Shown: positions 40,060 through 51,031 of the stretch, piece by piece
Position numbering within the stretch: position 1 is the first letter of the stretch
How the letters are laid out: each line of letters starts with the position of its first letter
Assembly: GCA_019155205.2 (NCBI GenBank)
Contig: JAHNZQ020003150.1
Span: forward strand, 2,081,283 to 2,138,769
Origin: Gracilaria vermiculophylla
Lineage: Eukaryota; Rhodophyta; Florideophyceae; Gracilariales; Gracilariaceae
DNA length: 57,487 nucleotides
Direction of reading: 5' to 3'
Program-made: the position numbers and the translations under genes
The notes under the pieces: model-generated
What the model saw: only the letters and a program-made list of their open reading frames with translations
Told to the model about the DNA's origin: nothing
Database searches by the model: none

Positions 40060-41389
40060 GTGCAACGTAGCCTTGAAAGTCTATTTTCTTCGTACATGAA
40101 AGCCGATCCAACTCTCAAAGGACAAGCTCTTTTGGATATCATTAAAGAAGACCTTGAACCTATCCAGCTTGCTAGCCCAAACATCGTTGGTCATTACGAC
40201 ATTATTCAACCAGTCCGCATCGTTCTGGAGACACGCAAAGTACACATAACTCACAACGTTGAGACGGGCCATCTTGTTGGAAAGCGGGGTAATGCCGCAA
40301 TATGGAAGGAGGAAGAATTTGACGAAGAAAGAAAGCAGGCCCTGGAATATTTCAACGCAGTGCGCAACGTAGATGTCGTTCTCTACTCTCCTAGCCACCC
40401 CCCGTTGTCACCGCCTCCGGTTTCTTTTAGATTGGTCGATCCTACTACAACGGAGAATGCATCACCTGCTGCGCACGCACTCGCTCCAGCAGGACCTGCA
40501 GCTCTTGCAGGGGCAGATAAAAATGAACCTCATACTGAGGAAGACCAATACGAGAACAAACTTTGTTCGTTTTTAGCTGCAAAGTACTGTTCACGCCGCG
40601 ACAAGTTCAGAGAAGACTTGAAGAAAGACTGGGGTGATCATATTTAGATTTATATGGACTTCTGCACGGATCAGAAGCTCCGTGGGAATGAGAGGACTCA
40701 ATACCTTCACTACTCTTTGCATGGCGATGCTCATTTCTACAAGACGGACGTTTGAGATAAAATCCGATCATGGGAAGCGGTAGTGAGCACATTCACCGAA
40801 CGCTACTCTTCATTGCCGACGCGAGAAAACATATCCAAGAAATTGGATTGCCTACACCTTGTAGACTTCCTCCATGAAGAGATAGCCCCACGAACCGCAC
40901 TAGACAACCTAGATAAGGAAATTGATTGCCTCGCACCAATGGCCCATACTGAAGACCGCACCGACCGCAGGAAAAGGACGTTCTTGGCGGATGCCTGTCA
41001 AGGAATTACATGAGCCCGGAACGCTCTGTCTCAAATAGATACACGCCACCTAGCGTATCGAAAACTCTGCTCTGAACTACTTAGCGCAGAATTTGGTGGA
41101 CGAAAGTTTAAGGACGGCGAAAAGCGTGCATCTCAGAAAATAACCCCTAACACCAATGACAACGTTCATTATCGTGTAAGGATGACTATACAGTCCGTCA
41201 ACTATGCAGCTGAAGATGAATCAGAGTCGGAAGTCCTCTACGCCGGCCCATGTCATTTCGTAAGGGCGCCAAAAGGCCGATTATTCTTCAAGCCGCCTAC
41301 TCCTACAGCCATCCTAAATTCGTGTTAGAACTGTCAGAACCCTATCTGCCGCCTGTACTCCTGCCCACACCTACGAAACGAAGCAGTCA
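40060..41389 (+). pseudogene. Copia element 3 gag, N-terminal part
   Basis: A single frame: MQRSLESLFSSYMKADPTLK, AIWKEEEFDEERKQALEYFN, a Pro/Ala-rich segment, then TERYSSLPTRENISKKLDCL, HTEDRTDRRKRTFLADACQG and ARNALSQIDTRHLAYRKLCS. A Cys pattern NCQNPICRLYSCPHLRNEAV at the end resembles a zinc knuckle. In-frame stops: TAG 40645, TGA 40753 and TGA 41011 (Trp plausible at both TGAs), and one TAG in the knuckle stretch. The frame continues across the element 2 insertion into 47311. Confidence 0.75.
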
Positions 41390-41801
41390 AAAATTAAGAC
41401 GAATGGAAGTCTGTTGAGACAAGTGTTGCTCTTTTACGCTCGCGAGTTCGGCAAGTTTGCTGTCGAAGTGGGTCTTTCCTTCTGTTTCTACTACGTCTAT
41501 CGTACGCTAGCTCGGACCTTTTCTACCCCAGCCGGAGGACGCTGTACCTCTCCCGTAGTCCAAATTTTTGCATTCCAACACGTTCGTGGCAGTTATTGCG
41601 TACAGTTATTGCGTACAGTTATTGCGTACAGATATTGCGTATTGTCAGCTTCGGTACGGCGCATGAACACGTACTACGTCGCATGATTACGTACGAGCTC
41701 TGCGACTGACTACCGCGTTCTACACCGCGGCACGCTCTCATTGAGACTGACACATGCACTAGTGCTTGGACTCTCGGTAGGTACTCCGTACAATCCATAC
41801 T
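41390..41801 (-). repeat. 3' LTR of copia element 2
   Basis: Matches 46885-47305 (TTGAGACAAGTGTTGCTC, CTGTTTCTACTACGT, GCATGCTCTCATTGAGAC-type blocks). It contains 3 full units plus a partial unit of a 13-bp tandem repeat TTATTGCGTACAG (41593-41641); the other LTR has 4 plus a partial one. Confidence 0.9.
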
Positions 41802-41821
41802 CATCTCTCCGAGAAAACCAA

Positions 41822-42824
41822 TTAAGCAGTAGACTTTTTTGAGTTACTGTTTAAAGCCTTTTTGAAATCCAAACAAAGTTTGCTTTCATGAAGCATCAGT
41901 TTCAGACAAGTGCTCATCGGACTGTCCGTCTTTGTGAGTGGGTCTGCTAGGTTTTGCTTTCCAGGGATCCAGATCATGCGGTCAATATTACGAGTCTCAA
42001 ATTCGTACCGAATGACCGCGACATCTCCGCGAATGGAACGATCGGCAATGTTACGGCAGGTTGATAGTGTCCCATGAAGGTCCTTAGAGTCCACAACGAT
42101 CCAAAGTCCCACATGGATACTGTGGTACTGTCAGCCCTCCTGTCGAGGTAGTAAAGCACAACGTCCGTTAGGAGTTTTTAGTGACTCCAAAGGCGCGTAT
42201 TCCTAAATGTGGTCTCCGGTATCCGCTGTCGCGAGCCGGGGGAATTCTAAAAGGGATCCGCAAACACCAAGCGGAGGGGGAGGTTCACTGGACGGACAAT
42301 GCTCCTACAGGCACTGCTATGATGCGACCTGGGGATCAGCGGCTTAGAAACCTGAGAGAGTAGACAAGAGACTCCAACCGGAAAATTTAGAAGAAGACTC
42401 AAGGGTGCTTGTCTTTACTTCCCCAGAGGTGGAGCTCAACCGGCAGATTAAATATCAAGCCGGGAGCCCGCCTCGGCAGGTCTCACTACTGTGCTAATTA
42501 CCTGCATAAAATATCTAAAATAAATAATAAATTCTACCGTACCTCAAGGATACTGTAGCGCACGCGCGCGAGATTGTGCACCACGTGGCCCAGCCGCTAA
42601 ATTACGAACCCTCTTTAGGAATATTATACCTCAAGGCCAAACCACTCTATTTCCGTAAGAGCCACTGTACTACAGATACTTAATAGCTGGAAAAAGGCCG
42701 TCGTCAAGACTTTGCCTTGATCTATGGCTTCTCCGGCTGCAAGTGTTTCTGCGGATCCAATTGACCTAACCGGGCGCCTCGACTTGTGCGAACTCCATGA
42801 AACAATGTGGATGACCGAGTCCAT
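41822..42824 (-). pseudogene. Copia element 2 RNase H, split by a solo LTR
   Basis: The N-terminal part (42680-42824) reads IVSWSSHKSRRPVRSIGSAE, TLAAGEAIDQGKVLTTAFFQ and LLSI. The C-terminal part (41822-42115) reads HVGLWIVVDSKDLHGTLSTC, IWIPGKQNLADPLTKTDSPM and ends STA-stop. Skipping 42121-42674 plus one GATAC copy joins them in frame. RNase H removes the RNA template during reverse transcription. Confidence 0.88.
42121..42674. mobile_element. Solo LTR, 554 bp, inserted in element 2 RNase H
   Basis: Flanked by GATAC at 42116-42120 and 42675-42679. It begins TGTGGTACTGT and ends ACTGTACTACA: canonical TG...CA with a 6-of-7 terminal inverted repeat (TGTGGTA/TACTACA). No coding content. An AATAAATAATAAA stretch at about 42520-42532 could be a polyadenylation region on the plus strand. 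No second copy of this LTR is seen in the window. Confidence 0.85.
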
Positions 42825-42875
42825 TTCCAGTTCGCCAATCAGTAGGTCGGCAACGTAACCAAGTTGCCCATGGTC

Positions 42876-43988
42876 TTAAGATCTGCTTGCGTCGGAGAAT
42901 ACGACCACAGAAACCTTATACTTCTCCTTCTGTGTTGGTCGAACAAACCTTAGCAAAGTGCTCTTCGTTTTCAGATTCCTTAGGAGATTGATCTGTGTTA
43001 TCAGGTCTTTCACCAACGGAGTAGTTCCCTTCTGCTGAAGATAACTTGCCACAAAAGCGCAAAACGGAGAGACTGCGATGCCTAACCAGCCTATGCTGCT
43101 GTTAAGTGACCTAAACCCCTTTACCTCTATGCTGTTCAGCGTTGAGTCATACTGCTTTCGTCTGGTTCGGCTGATCGTTGGAGCTATATGACCTTGCAAC
43201 TTATCGTCTCCATGGATGCTAATGGTCATGTCGTCGGGCTGAGTGACCATCAAAAAAAATAGAATTTCACCCGGACCGCAAACCATAGTTCCAAGTTTGT
43301 GATTGTTCCTGATATCTTCGATAACTTCGGTGAGTTGGCCCCTTTCACCTCCGAACATGATATCGTCCACGACTCTGACTGCAGCGACAACAACCTTCCC
43401 CAACCTTTTCAAGTAAAACAACTGCGGTACATACACGAGCTGGAGGAAACCAAACTGTCGGAGCACGTTGTCACTCAACTGCTGCCACTTCGCTCCAGCA
43501 TTGGCCAATCCATACGCAACTGATAATAGTAGCCAGTAGTGACGGTGGCGTGTTTTGCATTCTCGTGGTGGCACCATGTAGACGTCTCTGTGGGCCTCAG
43601 TTTGCAAGAATGCACTCCTGAAGTCAATTTTCGCCAAGTTCCAGCAAAAGATCGTTGACAGAGACAGTAGAATGCGAATTCCAACAGGCGTACATGTGGC
43701 GGAGTCCGTCTTCAGGCTGTCCTTATCTCGATCCTTATTACCGTGTACTGCGATACGAGCCTTCAGGGTGAGAGAATCGTCATCACACTGCTTGAACTTG
43801 TAAAACACGTGGCTGGTTACAATGTTAGCGTTGATCGGAACCTCAGAAACTGGTACGTTCCTCACTATCTTCTTGAAGGACCTTTCTTTTTTGTAGTAGG
43901 CGTTCTGCGTGACGAACGGTGATAGTCCTTGTTTTTCGTGTAGCATTAACTCAGAAGTTCCAAAAGCGCGGTGGTACACCTCAATCAA
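42876..43988 (-). pseudogene. Copia element 2 reverse transcriptase
   Basis: A 370-residue open frame: KARIAVHGNKDRDKDSLKTD, LAKIDFRSAFLQTEAHRDVY, ECKTRHRHYWLLLSVAYGLA and VVAAVRVVDDIMFGGERGQL. The catalytic box is VVDD instead of YVDD. Then SLNSIEVKGFRSLNSSIGWL and KYKVSVVVFSDASRS, the start of RNase H. It is the longest undamaged retroelement frame in the window. A TAG at its upstream edge separates it from the linker. Confidence 0.88.
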
Positions 43989-43994
43989 CTGCTT

Positions 43995-44585
43995 CTAGGT
44001 GCTCTGAAGCTCCTGTCTTTGTGAGAGGTGAACTTCCCCGGCACTCACAACCTGTTTCTGTTGTTCTAGGTTTGGCTCGTCGGTAACATTATTCCAAACT
44101 TCGTTCTCTAGCGTTAGTTTCTCTCCGTCATCGTCGGAATAGTGAACCTCGTACTTTCCAGTCTTCTCATCGTGAGAGTGTACGGTGCCGTGATAGAACT
44201 GCTTATCGAGAGGCCAGTACACTTCGATCCTATCACCTACGCTACGTAGATTGGTTCCAAGGCTTTCCACGTCATCCTCTGTGGGATGCGCATGATCCGC
44301 GGGTCTGTCATGCGATTCGTCTTCGGTGTCGGTACTTACGGTATAAGACTGGTCTAGGACTTCCTTGAGTTTTCTGTTTAGTTCGTCAATAACTTCTTGC
44401 ACAGCGGTTGCTAGCTCGTTGTCACGGATATCTGGCCTGACATCCTCAATAGCAGCGGAAAACTGCTTCCCCTTGGAGCTAGGTACGGTATTAGTTCGAC
44501 TGACGACGTCAAATGGCAATACGGGCCTGTTCAGCGACCACGTAACCCACTTCGCATTTCCGTCCTTGACAAAGATCTGCACCAT
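43995..44585 (-). pseudogene. Copia element 2 linker with Tudor-like domain
   Basis: The middle reads DRIEVYWPLDKQFYHGTVHS, then HDEKTGKYEVHYSDDDGEKL and TLENEVWNN. Both the spacing of aromatic residues (YWP, FY, Y) and the acidic DDGE turn fit a Tudor/Agenet-type barrel. Flanks are acidic. It lies between integrase and RT, in the same frame as both, and is also present in element 1. Known gypsy elements use chromodomains for chromatin targeting; an analogous role here is inference. Confidence 0.7.
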
Positions 44586-44606
44586 ATCTCCGACTTCGAT
44601 CGGAAT

Positions 44607-45635
44607 TTACTCGACAGTCTTTGAACGGAGAATGAGAGTAAGCTTGCGTCTGGCCAAAAGAGTCTGATGTGCGTCGACCAGATCTTTAGGTACCAACTTC
44701 GGCATGGCTCCTGGTTCAATGGGTCTGGCGTATCCCTTCGCCAACTCCTGAGCCGAAAGTACATCGCTACCGTAGAGATCGTTGGAAATTCTGATGGCTT
44801 GTTGAATGTTCCAGATGTCAGTCCATTCATTTTGGTTGTCTTTGCTATCGTGCTGCAGCCAAGTGAATACATCTCGGATGATTCTGTGCTTGGATTCTAG
44901 CACATTCTTGTTATGCCGGCGCGGCGGTAGTGCCCTGCCCTCGATATTTTGGTCCTTGAGATATGTTTGGAATAGATTACTGTCAAATGCCTTGTCGTAC
45001 ACTACCTTCTCTGGGTTCCAGAAAGGGGTGATCCAGTGCGCATCAACGACCAGAATAGCACAAGCCATCGATGTTTCTTCGACGACGGCCCCGATTGAGT
45101 AGCGCGAAGCAGAGTCCATGATGTGCATGACGCAGTACTTGTCCAAAAACATATGGTCGATACACACGACCTTGTTAAAAGACCTCGTCATGGCGCTCAA
45201 TGGCACCTTCCGGCATCCGGCGGGCTTCGCAGTTGCCTGACATGACGTGCATCTTTCCAGTACAGACTGCAGGTAACTGTCCACATGCAGGTTCCACAGC
45301 TTGTTGCGTTCCAGTAGGACCTTGATATCTGTGTACGTAGAGTGCCCGCACACATGTTTGTGGACCTTTTCTACAATGTGCTGCACATAACTCCATGGTT
45401 TCTTTTCAGTTTTGCCTTCGATGCGAGCTGATGCGCAAAACATGGTGTACCTGTTCTCATCGCAAACGTCTCTGGCGTGAAACGTGAACGCCGAGTGTGC
45501 GATATACGTGTGCGTATCGTGATCCACCAGTGTGATACTTTCTTGAGGATTTTTAGTAGCGTCAGACGGTAAGACCAATTTTTTCTGGTTTGCGTGGAGG
45601 ATGTCGCAATGTTTTGTTACTTTTCGCCAAATCAC
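44607..45635 (-). pseudogene. Copia element 2 integrase
   Basis: 342-residue frame: KVHKHVCGHSTYTDIKVLLE with ERCTSCQAT (HHCC-type zinc domain), VVCIDHMFLDKYCVMHIMDS (first catalytic Asp), KVVYDKAFDSNLFQ (second Asp region), LPPRRHNKNVLESKHRIIRD (catalytic Glu in VLESKH) and a C-terminal part up to ILRSKTVE. DDE residues all appear present. It would integrate the cDNA into the genome. It is open for its whole length but cut off from protease by a frame change near 45640-45735. Confidence 0.88.
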
Positions 45636-45735
45636 CTATTGAGATGAACCCTCGATGACCAAGTGCCTGATTTTGCACCAGGTTGACGTGATCCGTCTTG
45701 GCTTCGAGCACTACAGAGCTCAGGATCTTCTTTGC

Positions 45736-46870
45736 CTAACTGCTGTGTGCTCCTCTGCCGTATTGCCAATAGGGCCGATCCGCCACGGCTTCTGGCAAAT
45801 GTTCCATCTCTCCATCCCATTGCGGGCAGACTATCTTCTCTATGAGGCGCAGTTCTGTGAACCAGATCCCACTATATGGTGCCCCGTAGTCCAGGAGCGG
45901 CCCGATTGGTTTGTCGAAAGTAACTGCAGCTTCGTCCACTGATCACAGTTTAGCCATTTGGCACGTGAGAACGTTCTCGTTGTTCTCGTTTCTGCCCATT
46001 GGGGGGTTTAATGCCTTCACCCCCGGCTTCAAAGTCCCGTCTTCGTTGTGATCGTTCTTCCACTGTCCCCACTTCTTGCACTTATGGCACTTGGTCCAAC
46101 CCTTCAGCTTGGCGAGTTGCTCTGGAGTTCTTTGCGGTCTAGTGCAACCCTTGTTAGAACCTAAGCCATGGTTATTTGAGCGCGTCAGGTCGTGAGCTGA
46201 ACTTGCTAATAGTGACTTGGGAGACTCGCCGTTATGACCCTTCATATTGTCGCACCGTCGGAGGACCGATGCGATGACTTCGTACGAAACGGCCTTAAGG
46301 TAGTCACTGGTGCTGGATGTTAAGGCCAATTCGAAGCTCTTTGGTGCCGCATTTTCCAACACGGACACTCTCTGGTTATTTTCCACGTCTGCATTTGCCA
46401 GGGGGGCAAATGCTACGAGTGCTTCTGACAGCTTGGCTTCAGATCCGCGTGCATTCATTCTAGACACCTGTGCCTGAAAACGGGATTCGAATTTCTTTAA
46501 GCTTTCGTTGTGGATTCTTTTGGTGTTGAGCAGAGACAAAAAGTCTCAAAACACGTCGGAAACTACTGCCAAGGGGTCTCTCTTGTACAAAGCTTCCACA
46601 ATAGCTTTTGCTCCTTGATCTGAGCGAATCGTTGCCTCTCGTATTGCCTTACATAGATCCCTTGCTCTGCCATACAGTTGCAACTGCAACATTATTTCCC
46701 TAGCCTGCTTTGAAACCTTATTACTGTTCGAGTCAACCAGTGTGTCTTGAAATGCTTGCCATTAAGAAACTGCTTCCGCGTACTGCTCCTGGTTGCCATG
46801 ACCATCTGTCCATGGCACGGTTCGTATGTCCCAAGAAAATCGCGGCCTTGAAGGTAGGCCATTAGAGCTT
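45736..46870 (-). pseudogene. Copia element 2 gag and protease
   Basis: Gag: KKFESRFQAQVSRMNARGSE, LEDSALTS-like segment and a knuckle CHKCKKWGQWKNDH in which the first His is Gln (compare CRKCHKFGHLNGYH in element 1). A TGA at about 45943 separates it from the protease piece PIGPLLDYGAPYSGIWFTEL, where D-Y-G-A stands for the usual D-S/T-G-A. The gag N terminus (46540-46870) is broken by stops. Confidence 0.78.
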
Positions 46871-46873
46871 TTT

Positions 46874-46884
46874 GGGCCCATAAC
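46874..46884 (-). other. Primer-binding site of copia element 2
   Basis: GGGCCCATAAC on plus, directly before the LTR edge AATTTAAAGCG at 46885. It equals the site in the miniature elements (5471-5482, 29540-29551) and matches the initiator tRNA-Met anticodon arm. Confidence 0.8.
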
Positions 46885-47305
46885 AATTTAAAGCGAATGG
46901 AAGTCCGTTGAGACAAGTGTTGCTCGTTTACGCTCGCGAGTTTGGCGAGTTTGCTGTCGAAGTGGGCCTTTCCTTCTGTTTCTACTACGTATATCGTTCG
47001 CTAGCTCGGACCTTTTGTACCCCAGCCGAAGGACGCTGTACCTCTCCCGTAGTCCAATTTTTCACATTCCAACACGTTCGTGGCAGTTATTGCGTACAGT
47101 TATTGCTTACAGTTATTGCGTACAGTTATTGCGTACAGTTATTGCGTATTGTTAGCTTCGGTACGGCGCATGAACACATACTACGTCGCATGATTACGTA
47201 CAAGCTCTGCGGCTGACAACTCCGTTCTGCACTGCGGCATGCTCTCATTGAGACTGACACATGCACTAGTGCCTAGACTGTGGGTAGGTACTCCGTACAT
47301 TTCAT
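46885..47305 (-). repeat. 5' LTR of copia element 2
   Basis: Counterpart of 41390-41801. Contains four full units plus a partial unit of the 13-bp repeat TTATTGCGTACAG (47087-47153). Its outer edge is fixed by the AGTCA duplication at 47306-47310. Confidence 0.9.
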
Positions 47306-48146
47306 AGTCATCAAGCGTAACCAACAGTTGGCAAAGGATTGGCTACGTCAGAACAGGGCAAAGAAGATTCACTTTGCGGACGATCCTGGTCAAACCGAAT
47401 TTCTGGGACAACTGACAGAAGCTCTCCTATGCAAGCCCGATGATCTGGAGCATCCGAGCGAGACGCAAGCGCCAACCAATTCCGCGGCCGCTCCAACATT
47501 GTTCTCCAACGTGTCTCCCTCACTGGTTCAAATCTCTCAATCCTTTATCGATTCCCGAACTGTGGGCGATGATGTAGTCAGCGGTCAGTATTTTTCAGAA
47601 CAGGGATTTTAAATGGAGATTGTCTTGGCCAATCGTTCCCTAACAACAGGCCTAAAAAACCTCACGACACAGAAGAGGGCCTTCGCAATGTCATAGCCGT
47701 TCAGAACTTTGCTATTTACCATTCCAAAGTCAATCAGTACTCCCAGGACTTTTTCAAGGGGGTATGCATTGATTCTGGGGCACATCGTTCCGTTTGTGGG
47801 AGAGCGCAAGCACTTGCATACTGCCACGCGCTCGTTTACGAGATGAAACTTCATCAGTTTTCATACGCATTCAAGTTTGGAGACGACTTACGCAACAGCA
47901 TTGGACAGATGTGTATCCGTCTCCCCATACCTAGCGGAACCGTTATGAAATTTGAGGTTGATGTCGTGGCAGCGGACATACCGTTAAAACGTTTTAGATC
48001 AGTATGTAGTACACGCTAACAACATCTCCAACAAACTCGTCCATCATTCATCGGGTTGGACCCAACCGCTTAAGAGAAAACACGGTCATTTGTTTGTGGA
48101 ATGAGCTGCATCCAATTGTCTGCTTACGAGAAAGAAACTGCAAAAG
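47306..48146 (+). pseudogene. Copia element 3 gag end and protease
   Basis: 47311 on continues gag: IKRNQQLAKDWLRQNRAKKI and HFADDPGQTEFLGQ, ending with a stop at 47612. After a frame change, CIDSGAHRSVCGRAQALAYC gives an intact retropepsin DSGA site (GAT at 47771), followed by SYAFKFGDDLRNSIGQMCIR and VMKFEVDVVAADIPLKR. The sequence to 48146 is broken but holds the protease-integrase link. Confidence 0.75.
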
Positions 48147-49310
48147 ATGCATCAAAAATTTTTCCATCCTACCGCTGGAAATCTCTATAGCCTCCTCAAG
48201 CCATCGAAGCCCGAGAAACTATCCCCAGATACGCAGAAGCTACTCGAGGAAATATCACGGGGCTGTAAATCATGTCGGAAGTTCTCGTCTCGTCCTTTCA
48301 GGTTACGTGTGTCAATCCCTGATGAGAAGATCCAATCCAACCAGAACATGGCTCTCGACCTGATATACTTCCGATTCCGCGGAAAGAAATGTATTCCGGT
48401 GCTCCACGTAGCCGAAACACAAACACATTGCCAAAACGCCGTAATCCTGAAAGAAGAGTCAGCACGCGACATTTTGGAGGCCTTTATGGAAGCATGGGTC
48501 ACAACGTATACCGGGTACACGTCAACACTACGGGTCCACAGAGTTTCTGCATTCACATCTAAGTATTGATAAGCTAATACCGCAGATCCTGGCATCGAAC
48601 TCAAACTGTCCGGAGTGCAAGCGCATAAAAGCATCGGCTTAGGGGAGAGGTACCACGCGCCTTTACGTCGCATATTTAACGTCGTCACAGACGCTTGCCC
48701 TTCCCTAGACGCTGAACTAGCGCTGCGTTATGCGATGAAGGGCATCAATGACAGAATGGGTTCAGAAGGTCTAGTACCATCATTGCTCGTGAATGGTTCT
48801 CTTTTACGTTTTTCTTCTCCCACTTCGTCGCAACCGGACCACGAAGAACGAATTCGCGCTCTCGACGCCGCACAGAAGGAAATGGCGACCACCACTGCCA
48901 AGTTTTGCATTCAACAAGCGCTACGAAGTCGAATACCTCTTGCAGCCAGCTACCTCTTGAATCCTGGAGACACCTTGCTGGTTTATGACGAAAAGGTGAA
49001 GCACTGGAATGGACCATACTCAGTCGCCAAAATCATAGAGAAGGATGTCACAGTGGACATTGCATGCCGAATGGCGCACTACAACCTCTCGCATGTACTC
49101 CCGTATCCAGACAACAACGAAGACCGTGAACTACAAAGATTAGCTGATGGATTGATTTACTTTAAATCTGGATTAGTTTTGTCTACCCACATCACTGAGA
49201 TATTGTACCCTACGGACAAAAGGGGGGAACTATGGTTCTGTGGTGTAGCAAATGCCCAAGAACGTGAGGGCCTTCCTCGCCGTGGTGTATACGAGATAGT
49301 ATGCAGATAA
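48147..49310 (+). pseudogene. Copia element 3 integrase
   Basis: MHQKFFHPTAGNLYSLLKPS with GCKSCRKFSS is the HHCC zinc domain. NMALDLIYFRFRGKKCIPVL gives the first catalytic Asp. After a frame change near 48570, SIGLGERYHAPLRRIF gives the catalytic Glu. The C-terminal part has LRYAMKGINDRMGSEGLVPS and NPGDTLLVYDEKVKHWNGPY, a small beta-barrel-like end. The second catalytic Asp falls near the frame change. Confidence 0.78.
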
Positions 49311-49313
49311 GAT

Positions 49314-50203
49314 TTGGACGCACGCCCGCCCCACAATGTCAGGGGCGGAAGATTTGCACTCAAAATCAAGGACAAGGAGACAGAAAACGAAGTCTATAAG
49401 GCAAGATTAATCGTACAAGGCCACACATATATCGAAAAGCACCTTCTGGTAAACAAAAGCACCACTCTCAAACAGTCGTTGATTAGGATTCTGATGGCGA
49501 TTGCTGCACTGTTTGGTTTTCCGATCTGGTCCCAAGATGTCTCTCAGGCCTATCTTCAGTCTGCCGACAAGCTGATGCGAGATACCTACGTTCGTCTTAC
49601 AAAAGAGTTTCGCCTTTCAGAGAATAATCTTCTGAAATTGCTGAAGCCGCTTTATGGATTAACCGACTCTGGAGAATACTGGAATGCTACTTTCGCTAAC
49701 CATCTACGCCGGGACTTGTTGATGGTGCCTACAGCTGGATAATTATCCCTATTCTTCGGAACGGTTAATGGGACGCTAATCGGCGCTACAGGGGGAAACG
49801 TAGATGAAAACATTAGCACAAGAGATGCCGCTTTCGACAATATTTCACGGCTCACGGGAGAGCGATTCGAATCCAAGCCACGCTCCTACAATGACTTCAA
49901 GTTTGCCGGGATTGAGATACAGAAACACGGTACTGGATTCAAGATGCACCAGCAGCCATTAGCATCCCGAATACAGCCACTTGCCTCCACTGCGCGATTT
50001 TCTGACTTCCGCTCCAGACGCCAGGAGATTGCATGGTTGGTACACACGCGTCCTGATATCGCAGCTTCTGTTAATCTACTTGCGCAGGTGACAAAAACAA
50101 TGTTTTCACGATCACACATAACGCAGACGAACGCTCTAGTTCTGCGTATACATGCTAGTGAGTCGCGCGGAATCATCCAGCAGAAGCTAGATCATGAACG
50201 TTA
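49314..50203 (+). pseudogene. Copia element 3 reverse transcriptase
   Basis: RFALKIKDKETENEVYKARL, KSTTLKQSLIRILMAIAALF, GFPIWSQDVSQAYLQSADKL and LLKLLKPLYGLTDSGEYWNA are clear RT motifs. A TAA at 49740 interrupts it. The catalytic region reads GGNVDENIST instead of YVDD. Then YNDFKFAGIEIQKHGTGFKM and WLVHTRPDIAASVNLLAQVT. Ends at TAG 50201. Confidence 0.8.
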
Positions 50204-50343
50204 GCACATCAGGGTCTACAGTGACAGTTATTTTGGCGAACACGCCTTCGTTACACTCGCAGCTCGGATTTCTCGTCGCGTTTTGCGACTAAACTGGCCA
50301 TCACAACCTGATACATTTTTCTAGCTACCGTAGCAGACGGCGA

Positions 50344-50742
50344 GTGAGACCAGTAATGGGAGCTGAACTATACGCGTTCGCAGACGCATTTGACTTTGCG
50401 TACTTGTTGAAGAGAGAATTATTCGCAATGCTCAATCGCGCAATACCGCTCGTGATGTTGACGGATAGTGACTCGGTATTCAAGACTAACATCAAAAACA
50501 CTACCACTATCACAAGGCGCTCAATGTTGGACATTGCCAGAGCTCGTGAAGCATATTCAGCCAAGGAATTTAACGACATCGGTTGGATTCGGGGGACGGA
50601 TAACCCTGCAGACGATCTGACAAAAAAAGTAAGGTGCAGACTGTTGGAGGAACTACTTGACACTGGAAAAATTGATATACCCATTCAACAATCGATCATT
50701 CGACCCAAGCAAACCTGCATCGGTCACAATGTTGACGTATAG
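50344..50742 (+). pseudogene. Copia element 3 RNase H
   Basis: RPVMGAELYAFADAFDFAYL, IPLVMLTDSDSVFKTNIKNT, RRSMLDIARAREAYSAKEFN and DIGWIRGTDNPADDLTKKVR: RNase H of the fungal-type copia group, with the TDS catalytic Asp kept. Open for 132 residues, ending 16 bp before the 3' LTR (50759). Confidence 0.82.
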
Positions 50743-50758
50743 AAAAGATAGAGTTTCA

Positions 50759-51031
50759 TGAATAGTAGGGGACCCGTAAGCGATAGACACGCTATATCAA
50801 CATTGTATCTTTTCCGATACCAGTTATTGATTATGATTTGGCTTTCTATCCTTTGACGTACTATTTGAAGCAGTTTGCTTCGTCCCTCCCCAGTTGTTCT
50901 TTGGTCGGGCAGAACACCCTATCGCACAGTAAAACACTACGCGTCGTTCCCTTTATTCGTGTTCTGTGGAACAGGTGGTAAACCTGTGTCTATCACTGAG
51001 AGTTTCAGTGTTGCTCCGTTTTCTCGACATG
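50759..51031 (+). repeat. 3' LTR of copia element 3
   Basis: 273 bp, TGAATAGTAGGGGACCCGTA to TTTTCTCGACA. A purine-rich GAAAAGATAGAG (50742-50753) lies just upstream as a candidate polypurine tract. Confidence 0.95.

Larger units (their letters stand above)
41390..47305 (-). mobile_element. Copia element 2 (minus), nested in element 3, carrying a solo LTR
   Basis: AGTCA flanks it (41385-41389 and 47306-47310), and the gag frame of element 3 closes when it is skipped. LTRs are about 41390-41801 (3') and 46885-47305 (5'). Order on minus: gag 45943-46870, protease 45736-45939, integrase 44607-45635, Tudor-like linker 43995-44585, RT 42876-43988, RNase H 41822-42824 split by a solo LTR. Better preserved than element 1 of the same family. 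The primer site is at 46874-46884. Confidence 0.92.
39682..51031 (+). mobile_element. Copia element 3 (plus), outer element of a nest
   Basis: LTRs 39682-39952 and 50759-51031 both run TGAATAGTAGG...TTTTCTCGACA, with canonical TG/CA ends and roughly 8 percent divergence in the first 75 bases. Target duplication TGTCG/TGTAG (39677-39681, 51032-51036) with one change. Interior: gag 40060-41389, gag end and protease 47306-48010, integrase 48147-49310, RT 49314-50200, RNase H 50344-50742. Copia element 2 is inserted in gag. The polyprotein resembles copia elements known from fungi (GLGERYHAPLRRIF, SQDVSQAYLQSADKLMRDTY). Confidence 0.92.
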
